Source: Merluccius polli (taxonomy: Eukaryota; Chordata; Actinopteri; Gadiformes; Merlucciidae). Taken from it: 64,000 nucleotides of DNA. The notes under the pieces were generated by a model that had not been told where the DNA came from, made no database searches, and saw only the letters and a list, made by a program, of their open reading frames with translations. Shown one piece after another: positions 49,260-59,913 of this stretch. The stretch is from assembly GCA_030340625.1 (NCBI GenBank), contig JAOPHQ010005180.1, positions 43,353 to 107,352 of the forward strand, written 5' to 3'. Made by a program: the position numbers and the translations under genes. Each line of letters begins with the position of its first letter. Within the stretch, counting starts at the first letter, position 1.

Positions 49260-50416
49260 GGTAACGCTTTATATTAAGGTCCTTGTAATAACCATTAATT
49301 AATAGGTAACAAGGCCCTTGTAAGTCCTTACAAGATGCTTATTAACATTATTGTGTGTTTATAAGCCTATATAAGTGTTAATAATTGCATTATAATACAG
49401 TTAATAGCAGGCTGTAACACATTTATAAGCGCTTAAAAGAAACTTGTTAACAGTTAGCAAATGCTTAAGAACATTAATAAAAGCCTCATGAGTATCCTAT
49501 AATTGTTCATATTAGCATTACAAACACCCATAACCCACCATAATAAATCATAAATGATTTATTAGCCTTAATAAGGCATTGTTCTCGCTTTAGATCCGGT
49601 AGCTGCAAAAAGCATAGTTAACTGTTAACAAGTGTATAGTTAACTTATAATAGATGAGCAATAAAGTATATTTTAATATCAATAAGCAAACAAAAGAAGA
49701 TTAATAAAGGCATGGCAAAGTCGTAATGGGTGGGTATGGGTGTTTGTAATGCTATTATGAACGATTATAAGATACTCATGAGGCTTTTATTAATGTTCTT
49801 AAGCATTTGCAAATTGTTAACAAGTTTCTTATAAGCGCTTATAAATGTGTTATAGCCTGCTATTAACTGTTGTAGTGTGTTCTCTGAGGAAGAAGGCCGC
49901 CGACTCAGGATCGCTTTTGACTCACTTCATTTGTTTAACTTTAGTTATATTTATCTATGAAGCAAATGGAGAGGAATTGTAAAATTCACGCGCGTGGAGC
50001 GACCCTTAGCTGGATATCTTAACAGATACGCTGCCTGGGGGTTTCTGCTCTTCCCCCGGATGTGTGGTTTGGTAGTACCTGTGCAGGCGTGGCCTCTATG
50101 ACGCATAATATGCTCTGATTGGCTAGTGTTGAGCGCCCGCCCCCAGTGTATTATGTGTGCTGCCATCTGGTGGCCAGGTGCGGTTAATACAACTTATATA
50201 TTTATTTCTATTCCTTTGTGGCTATGTGTAGATATTACAGCCTGTTGATACATATGTTATTATTTATTCTTAACACTGTATTATAATGCCGTTATTAACA
50301 CTTATATAGGCTTATAAACACACAATAATGTTAATAAGAATCTTGTAAGGACTTACAAGGGCCTTATTACCTATTAATTAATGGTTATTACAAGGACCTT
50401 AATATAAAGTGTTACC
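49260..50416. mobile_element. hAT-type palindromic MITE
   Basis: Inverted ends GGTAACGCTTTATATTAAGG and GGTAACACTTTATATTAAGG extend into long arms with AACCATTAATTAATAGG. It is flanked by the 8-bp duplication TGTAATTC (49252-49259 and 50417-50424). Unit A shows the undisturbed target at about 20090. The right arm is interrupted by the candidate solo LTR at 49871-50275. Confidence 0.92.
49871..50275. mobile_element. Candidate solo LTR nested in the MITE
   Basis: A 405-base insert in one arm of the palindrome. The other arm shows the uninterrupted sequence. It starts TG, ends CA and is flanked by CTGT on both sides (49867-49870 and 50276-50279), as for an LTR with a 4-bp target duplication. 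It contains ATTGG but no clear AATAAA. No matching internal region is in the window. Confidence 0.55.
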
Positions 50417-51445
50417 TGTAATTCTTTAAGTGGTTTCATCATCTATATGAGTCGGCCAAATAACGATCAACGTTGAAAGTAATTCCCAGACTGTTCATTA
50501 TATTCCTATATTTCATTAGTAGAAGGCAGTCATTTGTTGGCCAACAACCACATGATGGTCCGTGATTGCGCTGCTTTTACCCGAGACTGACAGCCTTCAT
50601 GGCGATATAATACATTAAGAAGAGCCGCTACCTCGTAGAGACCACACAATGGCCTTCTTTGTATTTGCTGTAAAACGTATTAAGACGGTTCCAATGCACC
50701 GTAGGTTTGTGTGTTTTACTCTGTGTGAGGATGAACAGCAGAACGCGCTGATGGTCAGCATCCTGAAATGTGTTGCAGACCAGACGACCTGATCACTTCC
50801 ATGAGTTACGTCCAGAAGCACGATGTGAAGGAAGCATGTTATAAACCACTTTCGCTTTATTGCACCATATTAAAGAGGGAAATATTTGTTTTAGTACACA
50901 TTGAAGCAGCTATATTAACGCAATGCGCTGATCAAGGACACACTTCATTCTGACGTTGGAGGAATATAATGAACAGTCTTTAGTTTAGTTTCACCTTGAC
51001 AGTTATTTGGCCTACTTGTATTGATGTTGAAATGACTTAAAGAATAAATATATTTACGTGCATCTTTCAAACATAGACTATAACCGACCATTTGCACCAT
51101 CTAGTGCTAGTCGCATTTTTTGCACGCTTTTATGACCCCTTTGGCCAGCGATGCGCCAAAGGGGTCATAAACGCCTGCTGCCCAGGCGTACGCTTCGTCT
51201 TCGGCACACGAAATTTCACGCGCTTTGAAATGTTGTGTGCCAAATGGTAACGTGATAACACATTCAGTTTGGGCACACGCAATTTCACATGAAATTGCGC
51301 AAAAAGCACGTGACATTTCATGTACCAAGGCAAAGCACACGCCTGGGCAGCATGCGTTTATGACCCCTTTGGCGTTCCATACACACGCACACACACACAC
51401 ACACAACGAAGATAAGATGTTGGGGTACTTCTTGTTTCTTTCTAT

Positions 51446-51648
51446 TGTGGTGGTTAACATAATTCACCTACAGGACCATGGGGTGGGGGTGTGTGTTTCC
51501 ACTCGTACTGTTAGGGGACCGGAACTTCCAGTTGAGTTCAGAGTGCTGTTATGCCGTTTTACTCTGGCCATGCTGCTGCTGTTGGTTAAGCTTCAATAAA
51601 GTTCCATTCTGGATACTCCGCCTCCGACTCCCGTCTCTCGGCACTACA
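51446..51648 (+). repeat. Gypsy 5' LTR
   Basis: It starts TGTGGTGG, ends ACTACA and contains AATAAA at about 51594-51599. It is followed by the primer-binding site. Confidence 0.93.
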
Positions 51649-51649
51649 C

Positions 51650-51667
51650 TGGTGACCCCGACGTAGG
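51650..51667 (+). promoter_or_regulatory. Primer-binding site
   Basis: TGGTGACCCCGACGTAGG lies one base after the LTR end, where a tRNA 3' end primes minus-strand synthesis. The tRNA species is not assigned. Confidence 0.7.
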
Positions 51668-51692
51668 TCCCGCTGAAGTCTCAGGGACCAGA

Positions 51693-52331
51693 ATGAACAT
51701 GGCTAACAACGCCTCTTTTGTTAAGTTGCCGGAGTTTTGGGAGTTTGCGCCGACAGCATGGTTCGTGCAGACGGAGGCACAGTTTGCCATCCGTGATGTC
51801 ACCGATGACACCGCACGCTATTTCCACGTCGTGCCGGCGCTGGGGAGATCCACCGCGACCCGGGCCGTGGGTTTCATCACAGCCCCCCCGGCCCAGGGCA
51901 AGTACGGCGCTCTCAAGGCTTTGCTGCTGAAAACGTTCGAACTGTCAAGTTCGGAACGGGCCCAGCGGTTGTTGGATATTAGGGGCCTCGGGGACAGCAA
52001 GCCATCCGAGCATATGGAAATGATGCTCACCCTGCTGGGTACGGAGGAGCCCAACTTTCTGTTCATCAAACTGTTCCTCCGGCACATGCCGCCACAGGTC
52101 CGGACGGCGCTCGCTAATACGAGCATTACCGCGCGCGTTAGCAGAGGAGGCCGTTTTTTCCTGGCTGCGCAAAGTTTCGCCCCCGAGGTTCTAGCCCCGA
52201 CGCGCGGTTTCAACCCCGCGGACAGTGACAGACGAGCCAGCAGAGCCCCAGTAGCGACCGGGAAAGCGCAGAGGTGCAGGTCCCCGTGCAATTTTAAACC
52301 GGCGGGAAACGACAAGGCTCGCGTTCAATAG
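51693..52331 (+). CDS. Gypsy gag
   Basis: A 212-codon frame begins at ATG 51693, 26 bases after the primer-binding site. It encodes a capsid-type protein with FVKLPEFW, AWFVQTEAQFAIR and the LRHMPPQVR block typical of fish gypsy gag. The C-terminal region has CRSPCNF but not a full CCHC knuckle, as in related elements. It ends in TAG at 52329-52331. Protease continues in the -1 frame, so a frameshift may be used for pol expression. Confidence 0.85.
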   Translation: MNMANNASFVKLPEFWEFAPTAWFVQTEAQFAIRDVTDDTARYFHVVPALGRSTATRAVGFITAPPAQGKYGALKALLLKTFELSSSERAQRLLDIRGLGDSKPSEHMEMMLTLLGTEEPNFLFIKLFLRHMPPQVRTALANTSITARVSRGGRFFLAAQSFAPEVLAPTRGFNPADSDRRASRAPVATGKAQRCRSPCNFKPAGNDKARVQ

Positions 52332-53029
52332 TGGCCGTGAGCGCGAGCACTCCGACCCAGCTGCTGTTTATCAGGGACGCTATTTCTGGGCGCGAGTTTC
52401 TTTGCGATACGGGGGCTCAGAGGAGCGTCCTGCCGGCTACGATAAACGACACCGCGGCTGGTGGACACGGCCCGCATTTGAAGTCCTCCAACGACACCCC
52501 TATCCGCACGTATGGCACAAGGACTGTGAACCCATGCTTCGGGGGCCGGCGGTTTAGTTGGGATTTCGTCACAGCCGACATCTCCTTTTTCCTCCTCGGC
52601 GCGGACTTCCTTTGTGCACATGGCTTGCTTGTGGACGTTAAAAACAGCCGTCTAGTGGATGCAGTGACGTTTGCTTCATTCGTGTGTGTCCGGGGTGAGG
52701 CGACGTACGGCGGGCTTTCCAGCTCACTCGCAGAGGGTGACGGCTACCAGCGCCTTCTCGGTGAGTTCCCCGGTTTAACCCGACCTACCTTTTCCGCTGC
52801 CACTGCCAAACATGGGGTGGAACATCATATAGACACTAAGGGCCCGCCCGTCTATGCTATGGCCCGACGGCTTAACCCTGACAGGCTGAAAGTGGCTAGG
52901 GTCCGAGTTCGCCAACATGGAGCGCCTGGGCATTATCCGCCGCTCAGACAGTCCTTGGGCCTCACCGCTCCACATCGTCCCCAAGCCAGACGGCGGGTGG
53001 CGACCTTGTGGAGACTACCGCCGCCTTAA
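52331..53029 (+). pseudogene. Gypsy pol, protease part, frame broken before reverse transcriptase
   Basis: This frame follows gag in the -1 register. It shows an aspartic protease active-site triplet in FLCDTGAQRS, the second strand at FFLLGADFL, and continues to MARRLNPDRLKVAR. Near 52895-52910 it loses register with the reverse transcriptase, which lies in another frame from GAG TTC GCC on. One indel there explains both frames, so pol is split. The start of the protease is not defined, and translation would depend on frameshifting from gag. Confidence 0.8.
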
Positions 53030-55469
53030 CGATGCTACCACACCCGACCGCTACCTGATCCCGCACATCCAGGATTTCTCGGCACACCTGGCGGGCAAGC
53101 GCGTCTTTTCGAAAGTGGACCAGGTGCCGGTGCATCCCTCGGACATTCCCAAGACGGCGGTGGTCACGCCGTTCGGGTTGTTCGAGTTCCTGCGGATGCT
53201 GTTTGGTCTGAGAAATGCCGCTCAGACCTTCCAATGGCTAATGGATTCGGTGCTCAGGAAGATGCCCTTCATCTTTGTTTACTTGGACGACATCCTAGTC
53301 GCCAGTTCCTCTGAAGAGGAGCACCGGGAGCATCTCCGAGACCTTTTCATAAGGCTCGACCAACACGGCCTGATTATCAACCCGGCGAAGTGCCTGTTCG
53401 GGTTGCCCTCCATCCATTTCCTTGGACATCTCATCAATAAAGACGGGGCTGCCCCTCTCGCCTCGAAGGTGGAGGCGGTTTCTGCTTTTCCCCGCCAGCA
53501 CACGGCCCGGGCGCTCCGTGAATTCTTGGGGATGGTGACCTTTTACCACCGGTTCATCCACCGGGCAGCTCACATCATGTGCCCGCTGTACGAGGCCCTT
53601 AAGGAAAAGTCTCTCGGCCAAACTGTCGATTGGACGGCTGAGAGGGAGGTCGCTTTCGAGGCCACAAAGACTGCCCTGAGCCGAGCCGCCATGTTGGCAC
53701 ATCCGTCACACAAAGCCCCCATCTCCATCACCACCGACGTGTCTGACTATGCCGTTGGCGCGGTGCACGAACAATGGGTCGATGGTGCCTGGCAACCACT
53801 TGCATTTTTCAGTCGGCAGTTGAACACCAGGGAGCACAAGTATAGCACGTTTGATGGGGAACTTCTTGGCCTCTGGCTGGCGATCCGCCATTTCCGGTTT
53901 CTCCTGGAAGGCCGGGAATTTGCCGCTTTTGTGGACCACAAACCGCTCACGTTCTGCATGTCCAAGGTGGCTGAACCGTGGTCCGCCCGCCAGCAGTGCC
54001 AGCTTGCCTACATCTCCGAGTACACCACAGACATCCGACACATCGCCGGCAAGTCCAACGTGGTCGCAGACTGCCTCTCCAGAGCGGTCGTCGGGGCCGT
54101 CCATCTGGGCCTCAATTACGTCCGCATGAGTGCAGACCAGGCATCCGACCACGGAGTTCAGTCCCTTAAGGCGTCGGATACCGGTTTGTGCCTGGAGGAG
54201 GTCGCGGTTGGCAGCTCGGGCGTGAGGTTATGGTGCGACGTTTCCAGAGGTCAGCCTCAACCTCTTGTCCCTGCGAACTGGCACCGGCCTGTTTTTGACG
54301 CATTACATGGACTTTCCCACCCCGGCGGAAAGCCGTCCGTGAAGTTGGTGTCACAGAAGTTCGTGTGGCAAGGACTTAAGAGGGATGTGAGAGCTTGGGT
54401 CGGCTCGTGCGTAGCCTGCCAGCGGTCCAAGGTGCACCGCCATGTTAAGGCACCCTTTGAAGAGTTCGCTGTTCCCGAGAGGAGGTTCGACCATGTCAAT
54501 GTTGACCTGGTTGGTCCTCTTCCCTCCTCTCACGGGTTTACTTACCTGTTCACAATTGTCGACAGGACGACCCGCTGGCCTGAAGCCGTTCCGCTCTCCT
54601 CGACGGCGGCTTCCGACGTGGCCCACGCCTTCATCGGCACATGGGTTGCGCGCTTTGGAACCCCTTCCGACCTCTCCTCAGACCGTGGCTCTCAGTTTAC
54701 TTCGGAGCTTTGGAATGAAGTGGCTGAGGGGTTGGGGGTCAACCTGCACCGCACTACCGCTTATCACCCCCAGGCTAACGGCTTGTGCGAGCGTTTCCAC
54801 CGTTCCATGAAGGCGGCCCTGCGCGCCAGCTTGAGGGACGACGACTGGGTGGATAGGCTCCCATGGGTGTTGCTCGGCCTTCGGTGTGCCCCTAAGGAGG
54901 ACCTGCAGTCCTTGTCGGCGGAGCTGGTCTACGGTCAGACCCTACGGGTGCCCGGGGATTTCATTCCGGACGCCTCGGTTCCCTGGTCGCCGACCAGGCA
55001 ACGTTCCTCCCTGCTGGAAGCCGCCAAGGTGTTCGCACCCATTCCCACGTCACGGCACGGCGCCCATGAGTTCCGGGTGCCCCCTGACCTTCACTCGGCG
55101 GATTTTGTTTTCGTTCGCCATGTCGCTCACCGCGGCCCCCTTCGCCCCCCTTATGATGGCCCGTTCAGGGTTATACGCCACGGCGGCAAGAGCCTAGTGG
55201 TAGACATTGGGGTTAAGCCTGAGACTGTTTCGGTGGATAGGATTAAACCTGCTCGCGTGGATATGTCCAGACCGGTCGAAGTGGCACTGCCCCCGCGGCG
55301 GGGCCGTCCTCCTATGGCCCACCCCTCGCCACCTGTTGATGCGCCCTGGGCCTCGTTGACCCCCTCGACCTCCGGGGTGGTGGACGACACCGCCGTGCCT
55401 GCGGCTTCCTCCTCCTCGGCCCGTCGCCCGCACGCGCGGGGGTCAGGTCGTCGCCCCTCCTCGTCATGA
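52917..55469 (+). pseudogene. Gypsy pol, reverse transcriptase, RNase H and integrase
   Basis: An 850-codon frame after the break. Reverse transcriptase: MERLGIIRRSDSPWASP, then YLDD at residues 122-125. RNase H: TTDVSDYAVGAV, YSTFDGELL and the VDHKPL stretch. Integrase: a zinc-binding H-H-C-C with CVACQRSK, catalytic Asp in NVDLVGP, Asp in SSDRGSQF and Glu in CERFHRS. A C-terminal GPFRV-type end follows. About six residues are missing right after the first catalytic Asp (KVDQVPVHP at about 53115), an in-frame loss that should disable the polymerase. The rest reads cleanly to TGA at 55467-55469. Confidence 0.9.
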
Positions 55470-55484
55470 GGACTTTGACTATGG

Positions 55485-55504
55485 GTGAATTCTGGGGGGG
55501 CTTG
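55485..55504 (+). promoter_or_regulatory. Polypurine tract region
   Basis: TGGGGGGG just before the 3' LTR, the expected primer for plus-strand synthesis. Exact limits are uncertain. Confidence 0.55.
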
Positions 55505-55708
55505 TGTGGTGGTTAACATAATTCACCTACAGGACTATGGGGTGGGGGGGGTGTGTTTCCACTCGTACTGTTAGGGGACCGGAACTTCCGGTTGAGTTCA
55601 GAGTGCTGTTATGCCGTTTTACTCTGGCCATGCTGCTGCTGTTGGTTAAGCTTCAATAAAGTTCCATTCTGGATACTCCGCCTCCGACTCCCGTCTCTCG
55701 GCACTACA
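55505..55708 (+). repeat. Gypsy 3' LTR
   Basis: It matches the 5' LTR apart from a few substitutions (for example GACTATGG for GACCATGG) and a G/T length change near 55545. Confidence 0.93.
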
Positions 55709-55712
55709 CTAT

Positions 55713-57662
55713 CTTACTTCTTGGAAAAACGAAAATGTGTATCTGTCACAAACATCACAACTCACCCTGGAACATATCTGGAGACACCGCAATGCAAATG
55801 ATAAAATGATGATGAGAAGATAAATAAAGCCGCTGGGTGAGGAAACATCCTGTGAGATCCACACGATACACATATGCACAAACACACACACGCATACACA
55901 CACACACACAAACATACGCACACATACATAATCACAAACACACAACGAAGATAAGATGTTGTGGTACTTCTGGTTTTGTATGAAATAAAGCTGCTGGGTG
56001 AGGAAACTTCCTGTGAGATCCATATGATACACATGAAGTACAAGAGTCTGAACCAAGCTGCTACTGACAGGAAACGCTTGAAACCCTCTTGCTGCAGATC
56101 TGAAAAAAAAAAAAATCAAAAAATTCATAGTTTGTGTTCGTCTCTCACTCTGTTGTAGAGAGACATTTAAACATAAAGAAATGAAGAGCACATAAAGGTT
56201 GAAATCAGTTTGTAAAATCCCCAATAATGTCCATGGTGTTTTAGCTGAGACATGTCTATGTAGTCTTTATATGTGTAACCTGAGCAGCTGTTAATGATAA
56301 CAGATATATGATATGATCAAAACCATCCAAGGAGGCCACTCAGGTTATTTGAGTTTATTATAAAATGCTAAATATTAATAATAGTACATTCCATATAGAA
56401 AATATGATTTGAAAGGGAACACCCCATCTAAGACTTCTGACAAATAAATAGACCTGTACTGAACCAGGTGTACTGAACCAGGTGTACTGAACCAGGTTTA
56501 CTGAACCAGGTGTACTGAACCAGGTGTACTGAACCAGATGTACTGAACCAGGTGTACTGAACCAGGTGTACTGAACCAGATGTACTGAACCAGGTGTACT
56601 GAACCAGGTGTAGGGCCACCAGCTGTGAGAACATATTAGATGAACAAAAATGATTCTGATGGAATAAAACTAAAAGACTACATACGCGCAAACACATACA
56701 TAATCACATGCACACAACGAAGATAAGAAGTTGCGGTACTTCTGGTTTTGTCTTGAAATAAAGCCGCTGGGTGTGGAAACATCCTGTGAGAACCACACGA
56801 TACACATGAAGTACAAGAGTCTGAACCAAGCTGCTACTGACAGGAAACGCTTGAAACCCTCTTGCTGCAAATCTGAAATTCATAGTTTGTTTGTCTCTCA
56901 CTCTGTTGGTCTAGAGAGATATTTAAACATAAAGAAATGAAGAGCACATAAAGGGAGAACTCAGTTTGTGAAATCCCCAATAATGTCCATGGTGTTTTAG
57001 CTGAGACATGTCTATGTAGTTTTATATGTGTAACCCTGAGCAGCTGGTAATGATAACAGATATATGATATGATCAAAACCATCCAAGGAGGCCACTCAGG
57101 TTATTTGAGTTTTTTTTATAAAATGATAAATATGAATAATAGTACATTCCATATAGAAAATATGATTTGAAAGGGAACACCCCCATCTAAGACTTCTGAC
57201 AAAAAAATAGACCTGTACTGAACCAGGTGTACTGAACCAGGTTTACAGAACCAGGTGTACTGAACTAGGTGTACAGAACCAGGTGTACAGAAGCAGGTGT
57301 GCTGAACCAGGTGTACAGAACCAGGTGTACAGAACCAGGTGTAGGGCCACCAGCGGTGAGAACATATTAAACAAACAAAAATGATTCTCATGGAATAAAA
57401 CTAAAATGCACAATAAGAAATTGCGGTACTTCTGGTTTTGTATGAAATAAAGCTGCTGGGTGAAGAAGCATCCTGTGAGAACCACACGATAGACATGAAG
57501 TACAAGAGTCTGAACCAAGCTGCTACTGACAGGAAACGCTTCAAACCCTCTTGCTGCAGATCTGAAATTCATAGTTTGTGTTCGTCTCTCACTCTGTTGT
57601 AGAGAGATATTTAAACATAAAGAAATGAAGAGCACATAAAGGGAGAAATCAACTTGTAAAAT
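55713..57662. repeat. Low-copy modules and 14-bp arrays, unit B
   Basis: Three or four further copies of the module described at 21119, separated by two 14-bp (GTACTGAACCAG) arrays at 56452-56612 and 57213-57345. Unit B has more copies than unit A, so the module itself expands in tandem. A pure 13-A run is at 56104-56116. No gene named. Confidence 0.6.
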
Positions 57663-57900
57663 CCACAATAATGTCAGCAGGGCTGGCAGACAGCGGTAAG
57701 AGGAGTGGAGACCCAGCCTGTCCACAGTCAGAGGGAGAGAGAGCTGGGTGCTGGTCTGGTTCACAAGGTCCTCTCCTTTATACCAGGAGAGAGTCGCTCC
57801 ACTCAGTTTGTCCACAACACACAGCAGGGTGCAGCCCTCGCCACTCACAGACGTTACGTTTGATACCGGCTCCAGGACGGCGTCAGGTGACAGAAGACCA
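57663..57900 (-). pseudogene. SLAM/CD2-like immunoglobulin domain fragment
   Basis: The minus strand encodes an Ig-fold segment: SVSGEGCTLLCVVD with the first core Cys, GATLSWYKGEDLVNQTS with the core Trp and an NQT sequon, LSLPLTV, then HSSYRC with the second Cys. This pattern resembles the membrane-proximal Ig domain of SLAM-family/CD48/2B4-like receptors in fish. Sequence after the second Cys changes at once into the low-copy module, with no donor, and no other exon of such a gene is adjacent. It is absent from unit A. It is best viewed as a fragment carried by rearrangement. Confidence 0.6.
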
Positions 57901-57912
57901 TACGGTCAGCTT

Positions 57913-58344
57913 GACCACTCCTAGACATATCCACTACCTTCTAGTATACAGCTTGACCACTCCTAGACATGTCCACTACCTTCTAGTATACAGCTTGACC
58001 ACTCCTAGACATGTCCACTACCTTCTAGTATACAGCTTGACCACTCCTAGACATGTCCACTACCTTCTAGTATACAGCTTGACCACTCCTAGACATGTCC
58101 ACTACCTTCTAGTATACAGCTTGACCACTCCTAGACATGTCCACTACCTTCTAGTATACAGCTTGACCACTAGACATGTCCACTACCTTCTAGTATACAG
58201 CTTGACCACTCCTAGACATGTCCACTACCTTCTAGTATACAGCTTGACCACTAGACATGTCCACTACCTTCTAGTATACAGCTTGACCACTCCTAGACAT
58301 GTCCACTACCTTCTAGTATACAGCTTGACCACTCCTAGACATGT
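57913..58344. repeat. 42-bp minisatellite, unit B
   Basis: About 10 copies, two with a 3-base deletion (GACCACTAGACATG). Confidence 0.97.
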
Positions 58345-59077
58345 ATGCTACGCTATGTTAAGCGTATACAGCTCACATTGCCTGGAGACAGTAGAAGAGT
58401 GAGACCTTCTGATCTCTAGCTCACATTTCAGTTTCTTGCTGAAGATCAGTCTGGCCACGCAAACTAAAACCCAAACAGTGGACAGACCAATCGGTGCTCG
58501 GGGGGGGGGGGGGCTTTTACTTAATTGATTTCCATACATGCCCTTACGTTGTTCAACAGATTCCAGCCAATCAGATGAAATAACTAAGTGACTCTTGGTC
58601 TCTTGGCTCTTACCGACTCCGGTCAGCAAAAACATGTGTGAGAAAAGTGTCTGGTGGGAGAAGTGTCTTCGCTGGGCTCCTCCGACAGGACACAGGTAGA
58701 GGTTTGTATAAAACCGGTTTATTGGAGATGGCAAGATGGTACAGCCAGAGCAGATGTTAACATGCTGTCGTATGCTGTGAGTATGGCTGTGTTCGAAACC
58801 GCATACTAACATACTAACATACTATTCATACTATTTATACTAAGGATGATGTCAAATTGAGTATGTAGTGCGTTCACACTGTAGTGAGAAATGCCCGGAT
58901 GTATACTAGAATAAAAAATAAACCAATATGGATTGGACAACTTTCTATTTAATAACAATTGTAGTCACATAAAAGTAAACTACATTTGACCTCTCTGAGG
59001 GAGGGAAATAATAAAAAGGCAAAACAATGAATGAACATAGACCTGATAGGGACTAACAAGGGGAGCAATGGGAACAT
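58345..59077. other. Spacer upstream of the second lectin copy
   Basis: It contains a minus-strand open stretch (58348-58500) with a hydrophobic run STVWVLVCVARLIFS followed by SKKLKCELEIRRS, which could be a membrane exon but has no clear partner. A poly-G run of about 14 lies at 58500. A MITE-like end TTCGAAACCGCATACTAACA is at 58794. From about 58946 it matches 28675-28790 before the first lectin gene. Confidence 0.4.
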
Positions 59078-59255
59078 TCCAACTCACACCACGCCTTCCA
59101 ACTCACACCACGCCCAAATCCCATTTTTTTCTCCCCTAAATCCCCCTCCTCGTCCAGCCCCTCCCATTCCACCACGCTGGAAAACACCATCACCCAAACG
59201 TCACAGAGCTCCCCCACCTCCTCTGACTCAGATAATCTGTGAATCGGACTGATAC

Positions 59256-59573
59256 GTGCCGGGTCCAGGCTGCAATACTGATACCAATAATGTTCTCCCC
59301 CAAGAAAAGTCAGGGCCCTATGGAGTTCAGATAGCCTTCTCAATCCCTGTGATGACAGGTAACAGAAGAATGGTTAAACTGGTGAGAAATAAAAAGAATA
59401 AATCTGCCAATTTATTAAGTATAGCATGTCAACCTCGAAATATACCAGTGTCTCCTGCTATCTCCACAAGATTAGCTCTACTCAATATCAGATCACTAGT
59501 CAACAAATCACTGTTAGTTAATGCCGTCATTATGACCCATGATCTAGATTTTTTACTTCTTAGTGAAACATGA
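59256..59573 (+). pseudogene. LINE ORF2, endonuclease start fragment
   Basis: It contains RLALLNIRSLVNKS and DFLLLSET, the opening of the APE endonuclease, then a stop at 59571-59573. Later pieces (GVAAIFKS near 59670, IYRPPRCSGKF near 59790) continue in other frames. Confidence 0.8.
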
Positions 59574-59913
59574 CTGACCCGAATGTAGCTGTTGTGCTAT
59601 TCTCAATGAGGCAGCACCAACACATTTCAGTTTTATGAACAAGTGTCGAACTGGTAAGAAAGGTGGGGGAGTTGCTGCCATCTTTAAATCTGTATTTCAG
59701 TGCAAGGAAATTACGTTAGGTGATTTTAGCTCTTTTGAATATCTCTGTTTTTAACTAAAAGGTGATCCAAAAGTTATTTTTTTAATCATTTATAGACCTC
59801 CAAGATGCTCAGGAAAATTCATTGATGAGTTTTCTGAACTGCTGTCAGTTATCTGCACTGATTACAACTTTTTTATCATAACAGGGGATTTTAACATCCA
59901 CGTAGACAATAAC

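Larger units (their letters stand above)
49035..51376. mobile_element. Foldback element, unit B, with nested insertion
   Basis: Copy of 19870-21041, from GACGCCAAAGGGGTCA to GACCCCTTTGGCGTT. It is expanded by a 1157-bp hAT MITE at 49260-50416. The CA tract on its right is shorter than in unit A. Confidence 0.8.
51446..55708 (+). mobile_element. Full-length Ty3/gypsy LTR retrotransposon, 4.26 kb
   Basis: Two LTRs of about 203-204 bases bound gag and pol. It is flanked by the 4-bp duplication CTAT (51442-51445 and 55709-55712), and the corresponding position in unit A (about 21160) is empty. The LTRs differ by only a few positions, so insertion is recent, yet pol is damaged. Confidence 0.95.

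Noticed and set aside
59053..59343. Minus-strand frame of 96 codons
   Set aside because: It overlaps the LINE 5' region on the opposite strand and has no recognisable domain.
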